The notes under the pieces were generated by a model. The model worked only from the letters and a program-made list of their open reading frames with translations, made no database searches and was not told the DNA's origin. A program made the translations under genes and the position numbers. A stretch of DNA of 64,000 bases from Streptomyces spinoverrucosus (GTDB taxonomy: Bacteria; Actinomycetota; Actinomycetes; Streptomycetales; Streptomycetaceae), in NCBI RefSeq assembly GCF_006539505.1, contig NZ_BJND01000039.1, positions 1-64,000 of the forward strand, read 5' to 3'. This document shows positions 42,735 to 50,470 of this stretch, one piece after another. Each line of letters opens with the position of its first letter. Position 1 is the stretch's first letter.

Positions 42735-42890
42735 GCGCACTGTCGGCAGGTCCTCGGACTGACTCTCGTACCACGACATGCGGGCATACGTGTACGAGTA
42801 CACCGTTGCGGGACAGTTCCGGATTCGCACCGGATTCCCCTGCGGCGACAGCGAGCATGAGCATACATCTTGTGCCGGGTGCGGAAGCCA
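42735..42890 (-). promoter_or_regulatory. Cobalamin (B12) riboswitch upstream of nrdA
   Basis: Read on the minus strand, the leader contains GGGAATCCGGTGCGAATCCG, then GAACTGTCCCGCAACGGTG, then the B12 box AGTCAGTCCGAGGACCTGCC (+ strand 42745-42764). These are the conserved blocks of adenosylcobalamin riboswitches in the right order. S. coelicolor nrdABS is controlled this way. The box ends about 140 nt before the nrdA start; I could not fix the switching terminator. The remainder of the 314-bp gap shows nothing else. Confidence 0.92.
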
Positions 42891-42917
42891 CCCCCATATG
42901 TTGTGTCGCCGATGACT

Positions 42918-43424
42918 TCAGAGCGTCAACTCGTAGGTGATTAGCGTGATGTCGTCGAGGTGGGGGATCGGGTTCCAGTCGCGGTCCGGTGTGCGGGTGA
43001 AGCCCAGGCGTTCGTAGATGCGGTGGGCCGAGTGCATGGTGCGCTGGGTCGACAGGACGATGCGCGTGCAGCGGGGCGTGGTGCGTGCGCGGTCGATGCA
43101 GGCGCGAACGAGGGCTTCGCCGATACCTCGGCCGCGGGCCTCGTGGGCGACGGCGAGCATGCGGATCTCCGCCTCTCCGGGGCGCGCTATGTCGGCCATG
43201 GGGCCGCCGGACGGGACGAAGGTCACGCCGCCGAGGATCCGGTCGCTCTGTGCGGCCACCAGGACCTCGGCTGCGGCGGCTCGTTTGGCGACGTTGCGGA
43301 GTTCGTCGAGGTATTCGTCGCTCTCGCCGAAGTCGAGGAGGCCGTCCTGGAGGTAGGCCTGGGCCGTGATGTCGCCGAGGGTTTGGTAGTCGGTGGGGTG
43401 GGCGGGGCGGATGGCTATGTCCAT
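42918..43424 (-). CDS. GNAT-family N-acetyltransferase
   Basis: A 168-residue GNAT protein. Motif A for acetyl-CoA binding is RMLAVAHEARGRGIGEALVRACIDRAR (the Q/RxxGxG/A loop), with motif B near MHSAHRIYERLGFTRTP. It probably acetylates a small molecule or a protein amine; the substrate cannot be read from sequence. It lies between the nrd riboswitch and a symporter operon, with its own hairpin upstream. ATG 43424 is used. Confidence 0.9.
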   Translation of the reverse strand: MDIAIRPAHPTDYQTLGDITAQAYLQDGLLDFGESDEYLDELRNVAKRAAAAEVLVAAQSDRILGGVTFVPSGGPMADIARPGEAEIRMLAVAHEARGRGIGEALVRACIDRARTTPRCTRIVLSTQRTMHSAHRIYERLGFTRTPDRDWNPIPHLDDITLITYELTL

Positions 43425-43442
43425 GGGGGTGAGTGTGTACGA

Positions 43443-43481
43443 CAGCGGGCCGCCGTGGTGCTTGGTGTTGGCGGCCCGCTG
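43443..43481. terminator. Hairpin between the symporter and GNAT genes
   Basis: A 12-bp perfect stem (CAGCGGGCCGCC and its complement) with a 15-nt loop lies downstream of the symporter gene. Confidence 0.7.
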
Positions 43482-43497
43482 CGGGTTGTGTGGGGTT

Positions 43498-43529
43498 GAG
43501 CGCGCAGTTCCCCGCGCCCCTTTGGGGCG
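43498..43529. repeat. Genus-typical repeat with terminator-like hairpin
   Basis: GCGCGCAGTTCCCCGCGCCC followed by TTTGGGGCG. I recognise this from memory as a frequently recurring Streptomyces intergenic sequence. The CGCCCC-TTT-GGGGCG hairpin lies 15 nt downstream of the symporter stop. Confidence 0.55.
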
Positions 43530-43544
43530 TTGTTCTCGCGTTCC

Positions 43545-45155
43545 TTAGTGGCTGGACCCCGCAGTCGCCGGGGGGAGTTCCACCTGTACGCCGGGGTCGC
43601 CTGCGTCTGCCGTGTAGTCCGAGGGCTTGGTTTCGTCCACGCCCTCGGGGGCCTTCGCCGCCTTCAGGACGAAGGTGAGGACCACCGTCACCACCAGGTT
43701 CAGGATGAACGCCGTCAGGCCGATGTAGCCGATCTCGCCGATGCCGGGGATCTCCGCCGACGAGCCGCCGAAGTGCTTCTGTGTCGGCGAGGCGACGCCG
43801 TACGCCGCGACCGTGCCGTAGATCATGCCGACCGCCCAGCCGGCCAGCAGCGCCCAGCGGTGGAACCAGCGGGTGAACAGGCCGCCGACCAGGGCGGGCA
43901 TGGTCTGGAGGATCCAGATGCCGCCGAGGAGCTGGAAGTTGATCGCGACCGTCTTGTCCATGCCGAGGACGAAGACCAGCGCACCGACCTTCACCAGCAG
44001 GGACACCAGCTTGGAGACCTTGGTCTCCTGAGCGGGCGTGGCGTCCGGCTTGATGAAGTCCTTGTAGATGTTGCGGGTGAAGAGGTTCGCCGCCGCAATC
44101 GACATGATGGCCGCCGGGACCAGCGCGCCGATGCCGATCGCCGCGAACGCGATGCCCGTGAACCAGTCCGGGAACATGTTCTCGAACAGCTGCGGGATGG
44201 CCAGCTGGCCGTTCTCCACCTTGATACCGGCCGCGATGGCCATGAAGCCGAGCAGGCCCAGCATGCCCAGCATCAGCGAGTACAGCGGCAGGATCGTGGA
44301 GTTGCGGCGGATCACGTCCCGGCTGCGGCTGGACAGCACAGCCGTCACGCTGTGCGGGTACATGAACAGCGCGAGCGCCGAGCCCAGCGCCAGCGTGGCG
44401 TACGTCCACTGCGAGGCGGCGGTCGGTACTAGTCCGCCGGCACCCGCCGCCGTGTACTTCTCGCTCGCCGCGCTGAAGATGTCGTCGAAGCCGCCCAGCT
44501 TGATCGGGATGTAGATGATCGCGACGGCGATGACGATGTAGATCAGAGTGTCCTTCACGAATGCGATCAGGGCCGGCGCCCGCAGACCCGACGAGTACGT
44601 GTACGCGGCCAGCACACCGAAGGCGATGAGCAGCGGAAGGTCCTTGATGAACCAGTTGGTGTCCTCACCGCCGCCGATGCCCATCACGTCCAGCACGGCC
44701 TGGATGCCGACCAGTTGGAGCGCGATGTACGGCATCGTGGCGAGGATGCCGGTGACCGCCACCGCCAGGGACAGACCCTTCGAGCCGAAGCGGCCGCGGA
44801 CGAAGTCCGAGGTGGTGACGTACCCGTGCTTGTGGGAGACCGACCACAGCCGCGGCAGGAAGACGAACATCAGCGGGTAGATGAGGATCGTGTACGGCAC
44901 CGCGAAGAAGCCCGCCGCGCCCGCCGCGTAGATCGCCGCCGGTACGGCGACGAAGGTGTACGCCGTGTAGAGGTCGCCGCCGAGCAGGAACCAGGTGATC
45001 CAGGTGCCGAACGACCGGCCGCCCAGGCCCCACTCGTCGAGGCTGTGCTCGTTCTCCGCCTTGCGCCAGCGCGCGGCGAGGAAGCCCATCACCGTGACGG
45101 CGACGAAGAAGAGGATGAAGACGGCGAGCGCGACGCCGTTCACGCCGTCGTTCAT
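43545..45155 (-). CDS. Solute:sodium symporter family transporter, MctP-like
   Basis: A 536-residue SSS-family permease with about 13 hydrophobic helices, from VALAVFILFFVAVTVMGFLAA to IGLTAFILNLVVTVVLTFVL. The segment LGGRSFGTWITWFLLGGDLYTAYTF is typical of the monocarboxylate/pyruvate branch (MctP). The C-terminal tail is hydrophilic. Its start overlaps the stop of the DUF3311 gene by ATGA, an association common to this transporter group, where the small protein is thought to be an accessory subunit. The exact substrate is not determined. Confidence 0.87.
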   Translation of the reverse strand: MNDGVNGVALAVFILFFVAVTVMGFLAARWRKAENEHSLDEWGLGGRSFGTWITWFLLGGDLYTAYTFVAVPAAIYAAGAAGFFAVPYTILIYPLMFVFLPRLWSVSHKHGYVTTSDFVRGRFGSKGLSLAVAVTGILATMPYIALQLVGIQAVLDVMGIGGGEDTNWFIKDLPLLIAFGVLAAYTYSSGLRAPALIAFVKDTLIYIVIAVAIIYIPIKLGGFDDIFSAASEKYTAAGAGGLVPTAASQWTYATLALGSALALFMYPHSVTAVLSSRSRDVIRRNSTILPLYSLMLGMLGLLGFMAIAAGIKVENGQLAIPQLFENMFPDWFTGIAFAAIGIGALVPAAIMSIAAANLFTRNIYKDFIKPDATPAQETKVSKLVSLLVKVGALVFVLGMDKTVAINFQLLGGIWILQTMPALVGGLFTRWFHRWALLAGWAVGMIYGTVAAYGVASPTQKHFGGSSAEIPGIGEIGYIGLTAFILNLVVTVVLTFVLKAAKAPEGVDETKPSDYTADAGDPGVQVELPPATAGSSH

Positions 45156-45415
45156 GCTCCCGCACCCCCCTGCGCCTTACGGGCACGCTGGTCGCGCTGC
45201 CACAGCCGGTAGGCGATCATGGTGAGCGCGGTGGAGATCACGACCCAGGCCATCTGGTACCAGTAGAAGAACGGGATGCCGATGAACGTCGGCTCCGCCT
45301 TCGCGTACGAGCTCACCCAGAGCATGGCCACGAAGGGCGCTATCAGGCAGAGGGCGACGACGACGCGCACGGGCGTCACCACCGGCCCTCTGTTCACATC
45401 TGGGGCATCTGACAT
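45152..45415 (-). CDS. DUF3311 small membrane protein
   Basis: An 87-residue protein with two hydrophobic helices (VVVALCLIAPFVAMLWVSSYA and FFYWYQMAWVVISTALTMIAYRLW) and a basic tail. It contains the FIGIPFFYWYQMAW core of DUF3311. Its stop overlaps the start of the SSS transporter, so it is probably an accessory component of that importer. ATG 45415 is used. Confidence 0.87.
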   Translation of the reverse strand: MSDAPDVNRGPVVTPVRVVVALCLIAPFVAMLWVSSYAKAEPTFIGIPFFYWYQMAWVVISTALTMIAYRLWQRDQRARKAQGGAGA

Positions 45416-45527
45416 GTGACGGCTCCGTCCCCTCACTGATCACCTGGTGTAATGCGCAGGCAATCTAGGTCACGGTGTCCCGCCACCGGAAGCCCTTGTT
45501 CACATATCGGTATCTCAGCCCGGTATC

Positions 45528-45698
45528 TCAGCAGCAGCGGAAACCCTGCCGCGGGTCCTTTTCCTGCCGGTCTGTCCGCATTCGCTCGAACTCTCGCCGG
45601 GACGGCACCTCCGCCTCCGGGTGGTCCTTGCGAACATGCGCGACATAGCGGTCGTACGCCGACTCGTCGGTCAGCTCACGGACGTACCAGCGCGACGC
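45528..45698 (-). pseudogene. ybdD/yjiX-like remnant lacking a start codon
   Basis: The frame ends ...DPRQGFRCC-stop and begins SRWYVRELTDESAYDRYVAH, which matches the YbdD/YjiX domain almost end to end. Upstream in frame there is no ATG, GTG or TTG before a stop (TGA at 45716-45714), so the gene appears to have lost its initiation codon. YbdD genes normally follow cstA, whose remnant lies immediately upstream here. A direct duplication of CGGTATCTCAG (13-bp spacing) overlaps the stop. A non-canonical start cannot be excluded. Confidence 0.65.
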
Positions 45699-45700
45699 CC

Positions 45701-46098
45701 CTAAGCACGCGTGTCAGCGGTGACGGCATGGCGCGCCTCCTCCTTCTCCTGCGGTGTAGGGAAGAGCCCGGCCGGTGCCACGAGCTTCGACTCGACGTAC
45801 GGCACCTCGCTGAGCGTGGTCAGCGCGGGCCGTCGCAGGTGCCGGACGCAGATCCGGGCCGCGTCCACCAGCACGACGACGATCAGCAGGGCGAGGACGG
45901 CGGACAGGACGCCGTCCACCGTGGAGTTGGTGACGACGGTGTGCATGAGAAGACCTTCTGCCAGCTGGCGGTCAGTGTGACGACGGCGTCCCAGGCGAGC
46001 GGAACGCCGGTGATCCACGCCCACTTGAGGCGGCCGGACTTCACCAGGAGGGTGGTGCAGACGGCGAGGGCGACGGCCGCCAGCAGCTGGTTCCGCAG
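45701..46098 (-). pseudogene. Remnant of carbon-starvation peptide/pyruvate transporter CstA (C-terminus)
   Basis: Two fragments in different frames. From about 46092 the minus strand reads NQLLAAVALAVCTTLLVKSG, continuing through TGVPLAWDAVVTLTASWQKVFS, a recognisable CstA C-terminal membrane segment. Then the frame shifts at 45946, where MHTVVTNSTVDGVLSAVLAL continues through DAARICVRHLRRP to SKLVAPAGLFPTPQEKEE and a stop at 45701. In intact CstA a stretch of some 30 residues lies between these blocks, so an internal deletion plus frameshift is inferred. The remaining 5' three quarters of the gene are absent. Confidence 0.7.
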
Positions 46099-46191
46099 AC
46101 GATCGCGCTGGCCGTCGTATGCGATGACGGGAAGACCGTAAGGCGGGTGATGTGACCTGCGCTACACCGAGGCGGGGTGATGCCTCGGGCT

Positions 46192-46956
46192 TTATGCCTC
46201 GGGCCGCTTCAGCCGTGCGACGAACTTGTAGCGGTCGCCGCGGTACACCGAGCGCACCCATTCCACCGGCTTGCCGTCGCGGTCCAGGGAGTGCCGGGAC
46301 AGCATCAGCATCGGCAGGCCGACGTCGGTGCCGAGGAGTCCGGCCTCCCTGGGGGTGGCCAGTGAGGTCTCGATGGTCTCCTCGGCCTCCGCGAGGTGGA
46401 CGTCGTACACCTCGGCGAGGGCGGTGTAGAGGGACGTGTACTTGACGAGCGACCTGCGCAGGGCCGGGAAGCGCTTGGCGCTCAGGTGGGTGGTCTCTAT
46501 GGCCATCGGCTCACCGTTGGCCATGCGCAGCCGCTCGATGCGCAGGACGCGGCCGCCGGCGGTGATGTCGAGCAGCTCGGCGAGCCGGTCGTCGGCCGTG
46601 ATGTAGCCGATGTCCAGCAGCTGCGAGGTGGGTTCCAGGCCCTGGGCGCGCATGTCCTCGGTGTACGAGGTGAGCTGCAGCGCCTGCGAGACCTTCGGCT
46701 TCGCGACGAACGTGCCCTTGCCCTGGATCCGCTCCAGCCGCCCCTCGACCACCAGCTCCTGCAGGGCCTGGCGGACGGTGGTGCGCGAGGTGTCGAACTC
46801 CGCGGCCAGCGTGCGCTCGGGCGGGACCGGTGTGCCGGGCGGCAACGTCTCCGTCATGTCGAGCAGATGCTTCTTCAGGCGGTAGTACTTGGGCACGCGC
46901 GCGGTACGGACGGCCGTCCCGTTCTCGTTCTCCGCACTGCTGACCTCAGTGCTCAT
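46192..46956 (-). CDS. dasR: GntR/HutC-family regulator DasR
   Basis: A 254-residue repressor, nearly identical to S. coelicolor DasR as I recall it. The N-terminal winged helix contains PPERTLAAEFDTSRTTVRQALQELVVEGRLERIQGKGTFV. The C-terminal UTRA domain binds glucosamine-6-phosphate and related phosphosugars, which release it from dre sites. It governs aminosugar uptake and catabolism and, in S. coelicolor, links nutrient status to development and antibiotics. It is divergent from dasA; ATG 46956 is used. Its operators lie in the shared intergenic region. Confidence 0.96.
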   Translation of the reverse strand: MSTEVSSAENENGTAVRTARVPKYYRLKKHLLDMTETLPPGTPVPPERTLAAEFDTSRTTVRQALQELVVEGRLERIQGKGTFVAKPKVSQALQLTSYTEDMRAQGLEPTSQLLDIGYITADDRLAELLDITAGGRVLRIERLRMANGEPMAIETTHLSAKRFPALRRSLVKYTSLYTALAEVYDVHLAEAEETIETSLATPREAGLLGTDVGLPMLMLSRHSLDRDGKPVEWVRSVYRGDRYKFVARLKRPEA

Positions 46957-47062
46957 GCTCCGCCTTCCCGGGCTGCGTATGCGGCTCACATCGTGGCACG
47001 GCAGCGTACTGGCATGTCCTCCGTACGTTGCGTGATCCCTCTGTATACCGTCGCCTTCTGTT

Positions 47063-47256
47063 TTGGTCTAGTCCACAGCTTGAGTGGTCTAGTGGCAGTG
47101 TGCCTCGCTCGGCCGGTGTTTTCGAGGGCTTCTTACTTAAAGGTTCCTGCATATGTAGGTCCCATAACGGCTGGTCAAGGCCCTTCGAGCGCCCTTGACA
47201 CCCTCCATGGTCTGGTCCAAGCTCCCCCTACTGGTCTACACCATTGGTCCAGGTCC
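47063..47256. promoter_or_regulatory. Cluster of dre-type DasR operators at dasR-dasA
   Basis: At least four TGGTCTAG-like half or full sites lie in the 343-bp divergent region: TTGGTCTAGTCCAC (47063-47076), GTGGTCTAGTGGC (47084-47096), TGGTCTGGTCCA (47208-47219) and TGGTCTACACCA (47232-47243), plus TTGGTCCAGGT (47245-47255). All resemble the dre consensus (ACTGGTCTAGACCACT). A TTGACA at 47195-47200 may be the dasA -35. Confidence 0.8.
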
Positions 47257-47299
47257 CGGCCCATGGGCAGGGGGGTGTGGCATCCCTGAGGAGGGTGGC

Positions 47300-48574
47300 G
47301 TGAAGCGCAAGCTGATATCCGCGATCGGTGTCGCGGCAATGATGGTCTCCATCGCGGCGTGCGGGGGCGACAAGGGCGACGAGGGCAAGGCCGGGGCGGA
47401 CGGCTACGCGGGCCAGACGCTCACGGTGTGGGTGATGGACGGCTCCTCGCCGGACCAGTGGCAGAAGGACGTCGCCGCCGCCTTCGAGAAGAAGACCAAG
47501 GCGAAGGTCAAGTTCGAGATCCAGCAGTGGAACGGCATCCAGCAGAAGCTGACCACCGCCCTGTCCGAGGAGAACCCGCCGGACGTCTTCGAGATCGGCA
47601 ACACCCAGACCCCGGCCTACGCCAAGACCGGCGGCCTCGCCGACCTCGCGGACCTGAAGTCCGAGATCGGCGGCGAGTGGACCGAGTCGCTGAACAACTC
47701 CTCGGTCTTCGAGGGCAAGCAGTACGCGGTGCCGTGGTACTTCGCCAACCGCGTCGTCATGTACAACAAGAAGGTCTGGGCCGACGCCGGCATCAAGGAC
47801 ACGCCCAAGACCCGCGACGAGTTCTACGACGCCCTGAAGACCATCGGCGAGAAGACCGACGCCGAGCCGATCTACCTGCCCGGCCAGAACTGGTACCACT
47901 TCGTCGGCCTGGTGGTCGGCGAGGGCGGCGAACTGGTCAAGAAGGAGGGCGACAAGTACGTCTCCAACCTCGACGACCCGAAGGTCGCCGCCGCCATGGA
48001 GACGTACAAGAAGTTCCAGGCCCTGTCCAAGGCGCCCAAGGACAAGGACGAGGCCACCCCGCAGCAGGGCGAGGTCTTCGCCAAGGGCAACGTCGGCGCC
48101 ATCATCGCGATGGGCTGGGAGTCCGGCATCGCGATCGAGGCCAACCCCAAGATCGAGGAGCAGATCGGCTACTTCACGATCCCCGGTGCCACGGCCGACA
48201 AGCCCGAGGGCGTCTTCCTCGGCGGCTCCAACCTCGCGGTCGCCGCGGGCAGCCAGAAGCAGGAGCTCGCCAAGGAGTTCCTGAAGATCGCCCTGTCCGA
48301 CGAGCACGAGGGTCAGCTGGCCAAGCTCAACGGCGTCATCCCGAACAAGGAGTCGCTGCAGACCAACCTGAAGGGCAACGTCGTCGCCGAGGCGGCCGCG
48401 CCGGCCGCCGCGGGCGGTGGCACCACGCCGCTGATCCCGGAGTGGGCCGCCGTCGAGAACGCGCCCAACCCGATCAAGACCTACATGACCGCCGTGCTGA
48501 ACGGCAAGACCCCGGCCGAGGCCGCCCAGCAGGTCGAGGACGAGTTCAACAAGCGGCTGTCACAGGAGAGCTGA
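47300..48574 (+). CDS. dasA: Chitobiose ABC transporter solute-binding lipoprotein DasA
   Basis: A 424-residue family-1 extracellular solute-binding protein. The signal peptide ends in a lipobox (VSIAAC-GGDKG, Cys near residue 21). The mature domain begins LTVWVMDGSSPDQW and shows the usual sugar-binding lobes (PDVFEIGNTQTPAYA, AVPWYFANRVVMYNKKVW). It captures N,N'-diacetylchitobiose and passes it to DasB/DasC. GTG 47300 has GGAGGG 6 nt upstream. The promoter carries DasR sites. The cognate ATPase is absent here; Streptomyces use the shared MsiK for this importer. Confidence 0.95.
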   Translation: MKRKLISAIGVAAMMVSIAACGGDKGDEGKAGADGYAGQTLTVWVMDGSSPDQWQKDVAAAFEKKTKAKVKFEIQQWNGIQQKLTTALSEENPPDVFEIGNTQTPAYAKTGGLADLADLKSEIGGEWTESLNNSSVFEGKQYAVPWYFANRVVMYNKKVWADAGIKDTPKTRDEFYDALKTIGEKTDAEPIYLPGQNWYHFVGLVVGEGGELVKKEGDKYVSNLDDPKVAAAMETYKKFQALSKAPKDKDEATPQQGEVFAKGNVGAIIAMGWESGIAIEANPKIEEQIGYFTIPGATADKPEGVFLGGSNLAVAAGSQKQELAKEFLKIALSDEHEGQLAKLNGVIPNKESLQTNLKGNVVAEAAAPAAAGGGTTPLIPEWAAVENAPNPIKTYMTAVLNGKTPAEAAQQVEDEFNKRLSQES

Positions 48575-48648
48575 GCGCATCGGGGGTGGGAGCCGTCATG
48601 CGGTTGCCACCCCCGTGCTCCACGTAGGTCGAGAGAGAGATCGCGAGC

Positions 48649-49635
48649 ATGACCGTGCAGACCGAACGGCCGCCCTCCGGTCCGGTGGATGTGGTGAAAC
48701 CCGGCGGCCCGGACTCCGGCGGGCCCGGGCCGCGCGCCGCGGCACGCCTCGGGGCGTTCGCCCCGTACCTGTTGCTGCTGCCCGCCTGCGCGGCCACCGT
48801 GCTGCTGCTCGGCTGGCCGCTGCTGAAGGACGTCCTGCTGTCCTTCCAGAACCTCAACATGGCGCAGCTGATCCAGCACGTCACCGAGTGGAACGGCGTC
48901 GACAACTACAAGGAGGTCCTCACCGGCGAGGACTTCTGGCGGGTCACCCTCCGCTCGATCCTGTTCACGGCGGCCAACGTCGTCCTGATCATGGTCCTGG
49001 GCACGCTGGTCGGCCTGCTGCTGGCCCGCCTCGGCAGGCGGATGCGGGTGACGCTGATGATCGGGCTGGTGCTGGCCTGGGCTATGCCGGTGGTGGCCGC
49101 GACCACCGTCTACCAGTGGCTGTTCGCCCAGCGCTTCGGCGTCGTCAACTGGGTGCTGGACAAGCTCGGCTGGCACTCGATGGCCGACTACAGCTGGACC
49201 AGCAGCCAGATGTCGACGTTCTTCGTCGTGACCGTGCTGATCGTGTGGATGTCCATCCCGTTCGTGGCGATCAACCTGTACGCGGCGACCACGACGATCC
49301 CGGGCGAGCTGTACGAGGCCGCCGCGCTGGACGGCGCCGGCGCGTGGCGGAGCTTCACCACGGTGACGCTGCCGTTCCTGCGGCCGTTCCTCTACGCGAC
49401 GACCTTCCTGGAGATCATCTGGGTCTTCAAGGCGTTCGTGCAGGTCTTCACCATCAACGGCGGCGGCCCCGACCGGCTCACCGAGATCCTGCCCGTCTAC
49501 GCCTACATCGAGGGCGTCGGCAACCAGCACTACGGCATGGGCGCGGCGATCGCGGTCCTGACCATCCTGATCCTGCTCGCCCTCACCGCCTATTACTTGC
49601 GGATCGTGCTCAAGCAAGAGGAGGACGAGCTGTGA
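48649..49635 (+). CDS. dasB: Chitobiose ABC transporter permease DasB
   Basis: A 328-residue MalF-type permease with six helices (LLLPACAATVLLLGWPLLKDVLL, ILFTAANVVLIMVLGTLVGLLLA, and others). The EAA loop that contacts the ATPase is ELYEAAALDGAGAWRSFTTVTLPFL. ATG 48649 follows dasA by 74 nt. It overlaps dasC by GTGA, so the two permeases are co-translated. Confidence 0.95.
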   Translation: MTVQTERPPSGPVDVVKPGGPDSGGPGPRAAARLGAFAPYLLLLPACAATVLLLGWPLLKDVLLSFQNLNMAQLIQHVTEWNGVDNYKEVLTGEDFWRVTLRSILFTAANVVLIMVLGTLVGLLLARLGRRMRVTLMIGLVLAWAMPVVAATTVYQWLFAQRFGVVNWVLDKLGWHSMADYSWTSSQMSTFFVVTVLIVWMSIPFVAINLYAATTTIPGELYEAAALDGAGAWRSFTTVTLPFLRPFLYATTFLEIIWVFKAFVQVFTINGGGPDRLTEILPVYAYIEGVGNQHYGMGAAIAVLTILILLALTAYYLRIVLKQEEDEL

Positions 49636-50462
49636 AGCGCTCGCTCTTCGGCCGCCTGTGGCCCAACGTCACGGCCGTCGTCCTGTTCATCGGCTGCGTC
49701 TTCCCCGTCTACTGGATGTTCGCGACGGCCTTCAAACCGACCGGCGACATCATCTCGGAGGACCCGGTCTGGTTCCCGACCGACGTGACCCTTGAGCACT
49801 TCCGGACGGCGACCGACGCCGACCACTTCTGGACGTTCGTCACCAACTCGCTGACCGTCACCGTCCTCGCCGTCGTCTTCTCGCTGATCATCGCGCTGGC
49901 AGGCTCGTTCGCCCTGGCGCGGATGCGGTTCAAGGGGCGGCGCGGCTTCGTCGTGGGCTTCATGGTCGCCCAGATGGCGCCCTGGGAAGTCATGATCATC
50001 GCGATGTACATGATCGTGCGGGACGCCTCGATGCTGAACAGCCTCGTCCCGCTGACGGCCTTCTACATGATGATGATCCTGCCCTTCACCATCCTCACAC
50101 TGCGCGGCTTCGTCGCCGCCGTGCCGAGGGAGCTGGAGGAGGCCGCGATGGTCGACGGCTGCACCCGGGTCCAGGCCTTCCGCCGGGTCATCCTGCCGCT
50201 GCTCGCGCCGGGCCTGATGTCCACCTCGATGTTCGGCTTCATCACCGCCTGGAACGAGTTGCCCCTCGTCCTGGTGCTGAACAAGGACATCGAGGCCCAG
50301 ACGCTGCCGCTGTGGCTGACCAGCTTCCAGAGCGTCTTCGGCAACGACTGGGGCGCGACCATGGCGGCGTCCTCGCTGTTCGCGATCCCGATCCTCATAC
50401 TCTTCGTCTTCCTGCAGCGCAGGGCCGTCAGTGGTCTGACCGCCGGCGCGGTGAAGGGATAA
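49632..50462 (+). CDS. dasC: Chitobiose ABC transporter permease DasC
   Basis: A 276-residue MalG-type permease with six helices. The EAA loop is ELEEAAMVDGCTRVQAFRRVILPLLAPG. GTG 49632 overlaps the dasB stop. It completes the membrane core of the importer with DasB. DasD follows after 8 nt. Confidence 0.95.
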   Translation: MKRSLFGRLWPNVTAVVLFIGCVFPVYWMFATAFKPTGDIISEDPVWFPTDVTLEHFRTATDADHFWTFVTNSLTVTVLAVVFSLIIALAGSFALARMRFKGRRGFVVGFMVAQMAPWEVMIIAMYMIVRDASMLNSLVPLTAFYMMMILPFTILTLRGFVAAVPRELEEAAMVDGCTRVQAFRRVILPLLAPGLMSTSMFGFITAWNELPLVLVLNKDIEAQTLPLWLTSFQSVFGNDWGATMAASSLFAIPILILFVFLQRRAVSGLTAGAVKG

Positions 50463-50470
50463 CGCCCTCG

